From: Glomus cerebriforme
Lineage: Eukaryota; Glomeromycota; Glomeromycetes; Glomerales; Glomeraceae
Direction of reading: 5' to 3'
Assembly (NCBI GenBank): GCA_003550305.1
Contig: QKYT01000623.1
Coordinates: forward strand, 38,164-70,518
DNA length: 32,355 nucleotides
This document shows, piece after piece, positions 1 through 9,556 of the stretch. Positions within the stretch are counted from its first letter, which is position 1. The number at the start of each line of letters is the position of its first letter. The notes under the pieces are model-generated. The model saw only the letters and a program-made list of their open reading frames with translations, was not told the origin of the DNA and ran no database searches. Made by a program: the position numbers and the translations under genes.

Positions 1-1
1 A

Positions 2-112
2 CATTACCACATTAGGCCATCAACTGAACTTAAAAAGTTAGCTTATCAGTCATTAATTAAGCAAACTTTTGCGATAGAATCTGCGCCTAAAAATAAACAA
101 AAGAAATGTTAA
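2..112 (+). CDS. C-terminal end of an unrecognised gene (5' truncated by window edge)
   Basis: Frame 2 is open from the first base to a TAA at 110-112 and gives 36 residues ending in a lysine-rich tail (KNKQKKC). The upstream part lies outside the window, so the family cannot be named. Composition (STELKKLAYQSLIKQTF) looks like ordinary soluble coding sequence rather than A/T noise, and the stop is followed at once by very AT-rich DNA, as expected past a gene end. It could be the last exon of a spliced gene. A chance open frame of this length is possible. Confidence 0.4.
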   Translation, partial: HYHIRPSTELKKLAYQSLIKQTFAIESAPKNKQKKC

Positions 113-180
113 TACATTTCTAATAAGGTTTAAAAAAACTCTCATTTGTAAAAAAACTATATATAATATAAAGACTGTTA

Positions 181-300
181 CGAAGACCTATATCAGTCCT
201 GGGACCGGTCCTTACTGCGCCGCAGAAAAAAAAGACCGCAGTCCAGTCCTACAAAGTCCTGAGACTGGCAGTTCCAGGACCGAGACGGACCTGTAAGACC
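181..300. repeat. GC-rich palindromic repeat
   Basis: This block is much richer in G+C than its surroundings and is built from variants of AGTCCTGGGAC / GGACCGGTCC. One stretch (GTCCTGAGACT, GGC, AGTTCCAGGAC) folds into a hairpin with two mismatches, and CCGGTCC/GGACCG pieces recur across the block. The look is that of a dispersed multi-copy repeat, possibly the end of a mobile element; no gene is seen in it. Confidence 0.5.
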
Positions 301-301
301 G

Positions 302-544
302 TTGACCATCTTTATGTATTACAGATGGAAACTTCCAGATACTTACAGTAGTAAATTTGTGAAATATGCTCTATGTGACCTTGATCAGATCATAGAGAGT
401 AGAATAGAACAAAATACTAAAATAATTGCTAAATCTGATAGTGATAGAGAAAGTCCTGATTCTAATAATCCAAAACGAAATCATATTGCTATGAAGAAGG
501 TAACTGAAGGTGCATTTCAAATTAAGGCTAATTCCAATCTATAA
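302..544 (+). CDS. Hypothetical reading frame, 80 residues
   Basis: An ATG-led frame of 80 residues follows directly after the GC-rich repeat. The middle is charged and serine-rich (SDSDRESPDSNNPKRNH), which differs from A/T-driven noise, but no domain is recognisable and no introns are obvious. It could be an exon of a decayed gene or the unique side of a repeat insertion. I do not recognise it. Confidence 0.22.
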   Translation: MTIFMYYRWKLPDTYSSKFVKYALCDLDQIIESRIEQNTKIIAKSDSDRESPDSNNPKRNHIAMKKVTEGAFQIKANSNL

Positions 545-1079
545 TTCAGATATTCAGTAACATTGCTTGATTTACAATTTTTTAGTGAGAATAAAGGAAC
601 ATTTTTATTAATAAAACAAAAATTGCTACATTTAAAAAGTTAAATGAAATCTTTACTCTTATAAATGAATTGTCAGTGCTAAACTAACAAAATCTATTTG
701 AGTGGTAGATATTCAAAGGAAACATTTTGATATCTAACTGATCCTTCCTGCTTCTTAATATCACCTAATGCTAATTTTTTTAATATCTATGCGTCTATTT
801 AATATACTTCTATAATTTCCAAAGTAAATTAACTATATCTGTTATTGTTTAAACCAATTCTGCCTAAATATTCTGAGATGATAATATTTCAGATCTATTG
901 CAAAATTCCAGAGCAAGATAAAAAAATAAACAATATCTCTGATTCATTCTTACTTTTATATTTCATTTTCTCGATATTTCACATTCACTGTATGTTCTTG
1001 GATAGAATTTACTGCCAGACTTTCTAATTTGCAATCCAAATTGAAAATTGTTGAGAAAATTTTTATACAAGACTGGAAT
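545..1079. other. Gene-free AT-rich stretch
   Basis: A 60-residue open frame at 845-1027 is present, but its hydrophobic, low-complexity translation looks like chance. I see no RNA gene or repeat. The stretch ends at the TA next to the Plavaka element. Confidence 0.4.
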
Positions 1080-1081
1080 TA

Positions 1082-1104
1082 CATCACTAAATTTTCAAGT
1101 GGTC
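1082..1104 (+). repeat. Left terminal inverted repeat of the Plavaka element
   Basis: It reads CATCACTAAA then TTTTCAAGTGGTC and is the exact reverse complement of 6700-6722 over 23 bases. The adjacent TA at 1080-1081 matches TA at 6723-6724. It contains the CACTA terminus. Confidence 0.9.
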
Positions 1105-1275
1105 CACTAACTATCGCTGATCAAAAACATAAATTTACAGTACAAATTTTTACTTAAAATTAACGTAAATGTTCAAAATATATGTTCAATAACTGTTAAT
1201 TTACAAGTATATTNATTGGACATTATATTTATAACACTAATTGGACAATACAGTTTTATAACAGTTAAAAAATTA
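1105..1275. repeat. Left subterminal repeat zone of the Plavaka element
   Basis: Copies of ATTGGACA/ATTGGACAA and AATAACTGTTAATT occur here. Reverse-complement relatives (TAATGGACAT, ATTAACAGTTTATTAACG) lie at about 6540-6699. Such repeats are typical transposase-binding sites in CACTA-like elements; that role is inferred. Confidence 0.5.
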
Positions 1276-1500
1276 TGTAATTTTGAAGAAATGTCNATAT
1301 TCCATTTTGTGAATTTAATCAATAATATATGTTATTTTGTAAGATTATATAATTAAATTAAATGAATGTAGTTATTAGTATATTTCATGAATAAATTTAA
1401 ACTTTTTATATATATTTCAATTCAATATTAAAAAATTCAACATGTCTCACCCATTTTACCACATGAATTTATTCACAAGAAATTGATTGTTATAATTAAA

Positions 1501-4410
1501 TCATGGAATAATATGTACTACTTCTTGAATAGATTCAATAGGAATAAATATGAATTCTTGAAGACTTTTAAGATGAGGACATTCATAAAGATAAGGTTNA
1601 TTTGTATTCATAAAATCATACCATTGAATGAGAGCCAATGCCAAAGGTTCTGATAAAAAAGGTAAATGAATTTTAACTAATAGGAGAANCTGACCATAGC
1701 AGTATCCTTCATCAGTTAGATATTGATTATGTTCTGATTCATTCATATAAATTGCAATATTACTAAACCAAGGCAAATTATAATGAANATTGGTAGCATG
1801 AACATACTCTCCAGTAATGAGTTTAATATATGTAAATGTTTCTACCCAAATCAAATTGTGATCCCAATTATGTNGTAAATTATCCATTATATTTAAATAC
1901 CAATTAAAACAGGAGACAAATTTTCTTATACCTATCAATTGCTTATCACATAATTTGTCCCATCCCAGATTATCAAAAAACTCCTCCTTTTCCATCAAGA
2001 AAAATTGCCATTGAGGTTTGGAAAATATTAATTTTTTANTAATATCTGATTGATGTGATTTAATGACNGAATATTGAACTTGTTTGCACATATCNATAAT
2101 AGTTTGACGGCGAANCTAAAATAGAAATCAAATTTGAGTAATATGAACTAATATACAAATCATTGTATTAATTAATTCACCTGATTCCAAATTTGTGGAA
2201 TAACATTACGTTTATTAGTTTTTCGATAGGGATCTTTAACAAAAGACTTGTGACTCATTTCATAAGTTTCTGTTNTCATACCATTTAAATTTCCATATGA
2301 TTTTATAGANTCCAATAGATGATATCGCCAAGTATGTAATTTTGGTATTGATAAATTTGATTTTGAATATTTACCAANTAAAAGTACAAAATTTAAAGAC
2401 CAATTTTTGATTATTTCCTATAAAACATAATAAAATCAAATATTTAGTATATTATTATATTGGATTTTTATTATTACAATATATTTATTACCTCAAAATA
2501 TTTAAGATCTGCATTTGTAAAATTATCTTTTCAAGAAAATATATACATATGATTCCATTGAACATACAAATCAACTAATTGGTCATTTTTTTCAGCATGT
2601 AAACCTTCTATTACAAAAACCATTACTTTCATTAAAGTTCTATAATGATCAGCTGTATAGAATTTTAGAGTTTTAAGCCCTTCAGGAAATTGTGTAAGTC
2701 TTTGAAAACGTGGTATTGCTGCTAATCTTTCATCAATCTGTCGAACTGCAATACTTCCAAGATCTTCCATGAATAGTGCACAAGTAAATTCTATCATATA
2801 TTTAAAAAGTCCAAGATCAGCAATATGTAGANGATCAGGAACACATGCTGTATAAATGTTAAATTGACTAAAATAAACAATAAATTATTAATTAAAATCA
2901 ATAATTGTAAAATAAAAATTAAAATTTTCTCACCAAAATTTCCAAAAAAAATTATTGAGTAAATGAATGGATTNTTCTTGGCCAAGTTGATTGGTGATTG
3001 CTTGTTGCATAGTTGTATNTGTACGTAATATTATTTGATTATTATATAATTGCATATTATTGAGATTTTCTCGTTCTACCAAACAAAAATGANAAGNCCG
3101 CTGGCAATTGTAACTATTATAAGTCATGCAATATGTGCATGCTTCTGGCCAATCAACTAAACACATTGCCACAAATGGTATGAACCAATATATTCTTCCA
3201 TTAATTAGTGTTTCAAATCCTTTTTGTGTTTGCTNCATATTAACAATAGGTGCAAATATTTTGTGTAAGCAATTGTGAAACATCTGTAATTTTTTTATAC
3301 GAAATGCAATNTCATTATTGCCTTGTGAGGCAGATGTCATTTTTGGTAAATATGCAATAATTGCACGAGCATCTAATTTTTGTCTACGCCATCCAGAAAT
3401 ATTTCCAAAAGTAATACTTAATGGATGTTCACTTTTTCTACCTAGTTGATCACAATTAGTGGAATCTGAATATACAATTATTGCTAATACTTTTGCTCCC
3501 ATAGGAATGTTCTTTTCACATTTTTCCCACCAAGTACTATTATATAATTCAGAATAATATCGCTGACCATTAGCATTCTAAAAAATAAACACAAATTTTA
3601 GTATTTTATTATTAATATTTAATCAAAATATAATCTAAAAAATCTTACTTTGTGTATTTTAAAATCCACATAAAATTCACTATTAACTATATTTGGATTA
3701 GAAAGTAATTCTTGAATTCCTTCCATTATTGGCCGATAATAAAGAATATAATCTTTTTTGCCATCATTATATACAACTTCTGATTTGAATNATAGATTGT
3801 TTACTTCCATATTATCAAGAAATTTTCTAAGGATTTTTGTTGATTTTGGTAAAGGATCATCTGACCGATGTGAATAATTTNGAAAATAGGATAGAAATTG
3901 ATCACCAAGTNCATCTGATACATTATATTTTGTAATTAAAGATGCAAATTCANGTGTTTCTTCATTAGGAAATTTTTCAGTTACATATGGACTTGGATTT
4001 ACTAGTTCTTGATAGGGATTTAATACATTATCTTCAAAATTTTGAATTATATTATTAGGTGAAAATGAAACTAAATTATTGTTTTGANTTGGTGATTCTA
4101 TCTCTCTATTCCATTCCTCTTTTTCAATTTCAGTATTAAATTCTAAAAACATATTATTAATATATGTGTTATCTAAATTATTTCCTAGTTGTATTTGTTG
4201 ATACAACTCATCTAACTCCATTAAAATTGATTGTGAATTATTTTTTAATTCTAATTTCAAATTTTTTGTTGGTTTTTTATTCAAGTAAAATGNTTCAATA
4301 TATTCATTAAGTTCATGCGATTTGACATGATTTGTAAGATATTTTCTTTCTGAAAACCATCTTGGGCAATTTGGACATTNATGCTTNTTTAAACATTTAT
4401 TTTTATTCAT
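1501..4410 (-). pseudogene. Plavaka family transposase, 5 exons, one premature stop
   Basis: The exons read on minus: 4410-3649, 3577-2934, 2867-2492, 2417-2181 and 2115-1501. All junctions are GT-AG (GTAAGA, GTGAGA, GTAATA, GTGAAT donors) and keep frame, giving about 877 residues. Residues 12-32 form a C2H2 zinc finger (C-x2-C-x12-H-x3-H, CPNCPRWF..). Exon 2 holds the Plavaka core VYSDSTN-DQLG, SEHPLSITFGNISGWRR and DARAIIAYLPKM; exon 3 has LHIADLGLFKYMIEF; exon 4 has PKLHTWRYH and TETYEMSHKSFVKDPYR. An in-frame TGA at 2533-2531 (about codon 581) follows VQWNHMYIFS, and coding continues past it (FTNADLKYFE), so it is a nonsense change rather than an intron. Ns hide several residues. The gene would excise and insert the element; here it is probably inactive. 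Confidence 0.85.
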
Positions 4411-4739
4411 AATTATTTTTTAGAAATCTACTGTTAATATAGATATAGTTTTATTTAAAAATAATAAGAAATATTATTAGAATAGAATCTCGAGAAAAAT
4501 GGGATTAAATTTTATTAATTAATAATAAATATTTAAGCCACTTGCTATTCCTATTTATCAATCAATCTTTGTTTTGATTATTAATCTATAAATGTGACGT
4601 ATATAAACTACTGTACTACAATAATTTATAGCTTATAGTCTAATTTTTTTTTTAAAAAACTTTCACACGCTATAGTTAGCCAAAAATAATTTTTAAAACA
4701 TCAATATTTGTTTTAAAAAGCAGGTCTCTTCAAGAGAAA
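4411..4739. promoter_or_regulatory. Divergent promoter region between the two Plavaka element genes
   Basis: The 329 bp between the two start codons hold no reading frame and have several A/T runs, so both genes must be driven from here. No single TATA site is convincing. The ATG at 4740 is preceded by AAGAGAAA. The location is certain; the promoter role is inferred from the divergent layout. Confidence 0.45.
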
Positions 4740-6371
4740 ATGGCTCGTATTCGTGTGANTCAAAGTCAAGACAATCAAGATACTACTACTATTGCTCAAA
4801 ACTTAAAATTGAAAAAGAAAATTGTAACTAGAAGTCAAAGCAACCAAAATGCTGCTACTATTACTCAAAGTACAAAATCAAAAAAAAGGACTATAAATCA
4901 GAGTCAAGATAATCAATATGATACTCCCATGGTTCAAAGTCCAAAATCAAAAAAAATAACAAAAGAAATAACTAAATTTAAATTACCACATATTAGAAGT
5001 AAGTATATAAGAGCTGAACAAATACAAATGTTATTACTTTATATTTTATTGATTAATGAAACAATTTCTATTTGTAAAAAATCTTTTTATAGGATCAAAT
5101 TGCAATAGAACTTTGGTAGAAGAAGAATTAACTTTGAATACANAATCTATTGAAAATGTCTCTTTGAATATTGAATTAGAAGACTCAGTTAACTTAACAT
5201 CATTCTCTGATAATACTTCTCTTGATCACAATATTTCTACCCAATCATCAAATAATGACTTTTNTGGTATAATTAATGAAGAAAGTCAATATCAAAAGAA
5301 GACAAATACAAGTAATGNTAAAATACAAAAATTATTATAATATTAATTTCTTTTATTTTATTTTTACTCTACTTCAGATTCACTTTTAGAACTAATTATC
5401 TTCGATCATCAAAGTATTGACATGATGTTCCAAATTGTAAGAAAAGAAGTTGAAGCTGCCACTAGAGCTGAACAAGCTGCTAATGCTNCACAAATTATTA
5501 GTGAAAAGAATCAAGCTACATTAGTTGAAATCAATGACCAGATGTCACGTTTAGCCAAGGCATCACAAGATTTATGGTGGCAGGTAATAATTCTTTAACA
5601 AATAATTATTTAGTTNTACTTCATATTACTAAATATATTATTAACATATTACTTAATAGGAACTTTTTAAAAATGCGTCAAAATCTCTTTTAAAAACTGC
5701 TATATATCCTACCAATCCTGAAATGTGCAAAGTAATTAATGCTGAAGTAGAGTTACGAAACCCTTCATAGCGTCAAAATTATACAGAGAAACAATGGAAA
5801 TATTTACTTGAGCATAAAATTATTCGTCAGGTTAAGTTATTTTTGCTGTTTTTTTATTTATATCTCAAACAATATTTTTACTAAAAAAACTATCTATAAA
5901 TATGTAGTTTGCTGACCAATACNGNCATGCCCGTGGATCACTCACTNAAAAAATTAAAAATGCGGTATATCAAGTCTTTGCACAACATAATCTACCTACT
6001 ATTAAGTCAACTGTAGGTGGATGGGCANAATGGAAGAAATTGCCAGCTACTGAATGGGCATTTGAACATCTTGATAATCAAATTGATATTTTAGATTCTG
6101 ATTCTAAAACATTTATGGAAATTATATTGGAAAAAGTATTTCCTAATGGTTCTCCTTCAAATGATTCAACAGCATTCACTATGGNAGTTGTTGTTTTATT
6201 CTTAGATCCTNATAGTNNTACAGTAGAAATGAATGAAGGAATTGTAGCGNCAAAGATGATAATTTATTTGGTGGGTGNTTTATTAACTTATGAATTGCCC
6301 TAAAAATACTCTCTATTGAATCCTATCTTCAATTTCAGAATGAACTAAGTGAAGAAGAGGAATTCGATTAN
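4740..6371 (+). pseudogene. Accessory gene of the Plavaka element, 5-6 exons, one premature stop
   Basis: The exons are 4740-4998, 5093-5311, 5378-5583, 5660-5830 and 5908 onward; junctions (GTAAGT..TATAG, GTAATG..TTCAG, GTAATA..ATAG, GTTAAG..TGTAG) all keep one frame. The end is either TAA at 6301-6303 or, after a last intron 6271-6338 (weak GTGGGT donor, good TTTCAG acceptor), the ending NELSEEEEFD and TAN at 6369-6371; about 416 residues. The N-terminus has three imperfect repeats of (N/R)QSQDNQ..TI.QS.K.KK, basic and glutamine-rich. The middle is acidic and serine-rich, then an alanine/glutamate helix (VEAATRAEQAANA). The fourth exon has an in-frame TAG at 5768-5770 (about codon 265). The last large exon has a conserved-looking GGWAXWKKLPATEWAFEHLD stretch. 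I recognise no domain. By position it may act like the DNA-binding helper (TnpA) of plant CACTA elements, which is inference. Confidence 0.7.
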
Positions 6372-6539
6372 ACAACATTATATAATATATTCACTTTATT
6401 TATTTTTATTTCATGTNAATATATNTTTATTCTTATTAAAAGTGTAATATACTTTTATTTCAAAATTAAATTTTTATTGTTTATTGAATTTACATTAANA
6501 GTTGTGACAATTAATAAAACATTTCCGTTATAAATACTA

Positions 6540-6699
6540 TTGGTCAAAGTTATATATTGACATTTTTATAAATGGATGTCCATTTTACCAAAAATGGACA
6601 TTGAATTAACAGTTTATTAACGTACATAATATAACGTCCAACCTGCNGAGGGTCCGTTAATGAATAGTTAATGGACATAATGTCCATTAATGATTCCCA
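6540..6699. repeat. Right subterminal repeat zone of the Plavaka element
   Basis: It carries repeated TGGACAT/ATGTCCA units, including near-palindromes such as TGGATGTCCA and TTAATGGACATAATGTCCA, plus ATTAACAGTTTATTAACG, which mirrors the left zone. It is probably bound by element-encoded proteins; that is inference. Confidence 0.5.
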
Positions 6700-6722
6700 G
6701 ACCACTTGAAAATTTAGTGATG
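6700..6722 (-). repeat. Right terminal inverted repeat of the Plavaka element
   Basis: It is the exact reverse complement of 1082-1104 and ends TAGTGATG followed by TA at 6723-6724. Confidence 0.9.
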
Positions 6723-6933
6723 TATTCTCTGAAAAATGCTAAGAAAAAAATGTTTTCATTATTACATATGATAAATAAATAAAATTTGGGACGTAGCCAA
6801 AAAAATATATGAGAAAATTTCTATGTTAAATAAAGCTACCTAAGGAATATATATTTTTTCACTGACTTCGAATATAAGAAGTCGACTCTGCCCTATGATC
6901 AAAGATTTATTTCTTATGTATTATTACTAAATC

Positions 6934-7537
6934 TAGCCCTAAAACTGAAATATTTCGAATTTGCCAAAATTCTGAAATCAAAATCCAAAATATTTTTGAA
7001 ATCCAAAATTCTGAAATCTGAAATTCATGCCGAAATGCCGATATTCCAATTGGCCGGCATTATGGAAATTTCAGCCAGAATTATTAAATTTCCTAAAAAG
7101 GATATTTTATGTTACATAATGGCGAAAACGATTTTTACCAAATTTGATTTTTTTGTGGAATGGTATTACCTAAAAAGGAAATGATCTATACGTGAGCTTA
7201 ATCCGACAATTTTTCAGCATTTCGGCTTGATTTTGGATTTAGTAATTCTGGCCAATAATAATCACGTGATTTTTAACGTTTGCTAATTATTTAATATAAA
7301 TAAAAACTTTAGCAATAAATATCTCGGCAACCAGTGATCACAGAAAGATGATCATATTACCATTAGACTCGCTTAATCGAGAAGAATCTAATGAACTATA
7401 TATTATCTTTCTAGAATTAATAAATGGCGAGATAAAATTTTTATTATTTCAGCCAATCAGAATTTTAGAATAATTTCAGATTTTGGTTTCAGAATTTCAG
7501 ATTTCAGATTTTGGGTAAATCAATTTCAGAGCCATCC
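6934..7537. repeat. Foldback (MITE-like) element with central hairpin
   Basis: The outer ends are diverged inverted repeats built from CAAAATTCTGAAATCTGAAA-type blocks (about 6934-7030) and their reverse complements (about 7470-7537). The centre has a second inverted repeat: GAAAGATGATC..ATTAGACTC at 7343-7370 faces GAATCTAAT..ATTATCTTTC at 7384-7411, and pairing can extend outward through ATCTCG on both sides. An open frame at 6996-7184 is just repeat sequence. There is no transposase, so it would be a non-autonomous element. Confidence 0.6.
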
Positions 7538-7774
7538 TTAATTATCACATCATGAATGCAACTGTGAAGAATCTTCACAATCAAAAATCATGTAAGTATT
7601 CAGGTCAAAATTCAGAACCAATAAACGCATCTACCTGAACACTTATCTTCATATAATCTCAAGACGCCATGAGATATTTTCTCATCAGTAATTGTTGCAC
7701 TAAAAATTTTTTATTTGATACATGCAAGAAATAAATATAAAAGTTTAGATTTCTATCTGTGATATATGAAGTTA
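7538..7774. other. Short stretch without a gene
   Basis: It contains a short inverted motif (GTGAAGAATCTTCAC) at about 7563-7577, and at 7701-7749 one copy of a repeat shared with 8121-8168. No reading frame of note. Confidence 0.4.
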
Positions 7775-8168
7775 TTATATTACTACATCATTAGGTTCCA
7801 TTTGCCTATCTTCCTCCATGAGATTATTTAATGACTTTATCTTTTCATCCTCTCTACATGAAATACTATTATCCACATCTGTTATAACCCCCCTTATATT
7901 ATCCATATTGTACTCATGTTTGCTTTGTATTCGTGAGATATGAAAGATAATCTGAATGACGACTGTGTAAAGCTTCATCTTTTTTTTAGACAGTAGCATT
8001 TTATTATGATCTTTAATAACCTAAATTTTGTCAGCATGGATGGACATGTTTAATAACATTCCAAATAAAAAAATTAACGTGTGTATAAATGATTGTTCAC
8101 GCTGATCACTTTTGCCAAGAAAAAAATATTTTATTAATTCATACAAAAAATAAATACAAACGTTCAGG
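7701..8168. repeat. Two related about 48-bp segments, 420 bp apart
   Basis: The segments 7701-7749 and 8121-8168 both read roughly ATTTTTTATT..ATACA..AAATAAATA.AAA.GTT.AG. They lie just past two successive minus-strand coding remnants and may be copies of the same gene tail, which would mean the 3' part of the Crinkler-type gene was duplicated. The match is imperfect. Confidence 0.35.
7775..7999 (-). pseudogene. Coding remnant downstream of the Crinkler-type gene
   Basis: The 74-residue frame has a charged C-terminal part (CREDEKIKSLNNLMEEDRQ) that looks like real coding sequence, while the first 25 residues look like noise. It lies in the direction of the Crinkler-type pseudogene, separated by about 250 bases full of stops. 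It may be the tail of that gene or of a second copy. No domain is recognised. Confidence 0.3.
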
Positions 8169-8249
8169 ACTTAGCTCAAAATACATAATATCTATGCTAA
8201 TATTCTATCCTATTATTCTGTTTTTACTGCTTTGATAAATCCTGTGATT

Positions 8250-9556
8250 CGATCTAAATATCAAATACCCACTTGTAATACAATTCCATACATTACATTC
8301 TCATGTAAATCTGCCATATCATAGCTACATTTTTTAGAATTGCACTGGATGGATGTCTGCAATTGAACTGCATTCTGTATAATATCTTGATTGATGTTCT
8401 CTTTTTTTGCTTTGGTAACTGTGATGATTGTATTTCCCACTTTTATGACCCAATCAACTGGTTTTTTGCCATAGCTTCCAGAAATTTTGTATTGGAGATA
8501 GACTTTCACTTCACCATCAAAGATTAATACAATACTGTAAATAATATAAGAAATAAACTCATACTAAGTGGCTTCATTGACGCTAGTGATATGTTGGGAT
8601 GTTTTGTGTAATCTCAACAATTCATCTATAACCAAACTTCGAATCTCTTTCAAAGTATCCTTGACACTTCTATCAAAAAGTGGTAATCCATTATAATCAT
8701 CTGCTTTTAAGCTGAAGACTATCTTCATCTTTGGAAAAATATATGAAAAGAAAGGTTGTTACATTACAAAAATAGCCATGCATAAATTAACTGATCAGAC
8801 ATTTGGTAGAATTGGCACATGAATATTCTAATATCTAGAAAGTACTTACACGTATCCACAACAATTTTCAGATTTACCTTGGGGTTAGTAGTCCAGATAA
8901 TGCTCATTAAATCCTCATTGGTAGAAAACTGAATAACTTTATGCTCTGTTACAATCTCAACTGTATCACTTTCTACCATTGCACTCTGAAAACTCGAATC
9001 TGATCTTCTACACATTTTACCTGTCAAAATTTTTCTTTTCAAGCCAGCGCTACCTATTACATGACTTATTATAATGTGCTCATTTTCTATCCCATCCAGA
9101 AAGGTTAAATATTCACAAAGCTTCTTCTTAAAACCTTCCAATGTTACTGTTTCTCAGGTCACTGTCCATTAAAAATTCACACTCTTACATCCATACGTTA
9201 TGGTGCAATGAACTTCTTTTATCTCAACAGAATGCTGTATGATTATATGTATGTACTCATCAGCTGGCTGGAAGGTAAAATATTTGCTAATTTTCAAAAG
9301 AGATAGAAGTTCCTCACCACCTGATATTAACATTTATTTTTGTGTTGATGAGGTCAAGTTTCTTGTTTTCTTCTTCGAACCTTCTATAGCTTAATGTAAT
9401 TAGGGGAAACGTTCTCAAACTTAGGGTAAAGTTCCTCCTTAATAGCTTTCTTAAGATGTCCAATAGTCTTAACTTTGTTAGTATCAATATCAACTGGAAA
9501 AGAATTTCATAAGGGTTTTCTCTTGCAATTAAATAACTGAGAGTGATAGTTGATAT
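8250..9556 (-). pseudogene. Crinkler-type (CRN-like) protein gene, decayed
   Basis: On minus, the first part (about 9556-9380) matches the Crinkler N-terminal ubiquitin-like domain: ITLSYLIARENPYE, then PVDIDTNKVKTIGHLKKAI and ELYPKFENVSPNYIKL. It continues with ISKYFTFQPADEYIHIIIQ. After an apparent intron (8849-8729, GTAAGT..CAAAG) comes a C-terminal part with LPLFDRSVKDTLKEIRSL, then YEFISYIIYSIV and KKPVDWVIKVGN, resembling nuclease-like (PD-(D/E)XK-type) Crinkler C-termini. Damage: start codon is ATA (9556-9554), a one-base loss before PVDID, stops at 9386-9384, 9171-9169, 9156-9154 and 8566-8564, and a frameshift near 9340. Where family members carry an E in the E-x-K motif, codon 8413-8411 is AAA (lysine). 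Family proteins are secreted or nuclear effector-like proteins; this copy cannot make one. Confidence 0.75.

Larger units (their letters stand above)
1082..6722 (-). mobile_element. Plavaka-type DNA transposon (CACTA-related), full length, 5641 bp
   Basis: The ends are perfect 23-bp inverted repeats, 1082-1104 and 6700-6722, starting CATCACTA and ending TAGTGATG. Both are flanked by TA (1080-1081 and 6723-6724), which fits a TA target duplication. Inside lie a multi-exon Plavaka transposase on minus (1501-4410) and a divergent accessory gene on plus (4740-6371). Subterminal regions carry repeated (A/T)TGGACA and TAACTGTTAAT/ATTAACAGTTTA motifs in inverted arrangement. The CACTA-like terminus and the transposase type agree. 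Scattered N bases inside the element fit a multi-copy repeat with unresolved positions. Perfect terminal repeats suggest a fairly young insertion, although both genes carry a stop. Confidence 0.88.

Noticed and set aside
845..1027. 60-residue open frame on plus
   Set aside because: Hydrophobic A/T-driven translation, no splice partners, no similarity to neighbours.
2794..2985. Minus-strand frame overlapping the transposase
   Set aside because: Shadow frame covering a transposase intron and exon edges.
6996..7184. 62-residue open frame on plus
   Set aside because: Lies wholly inside the foldback element and is repeat sequence.
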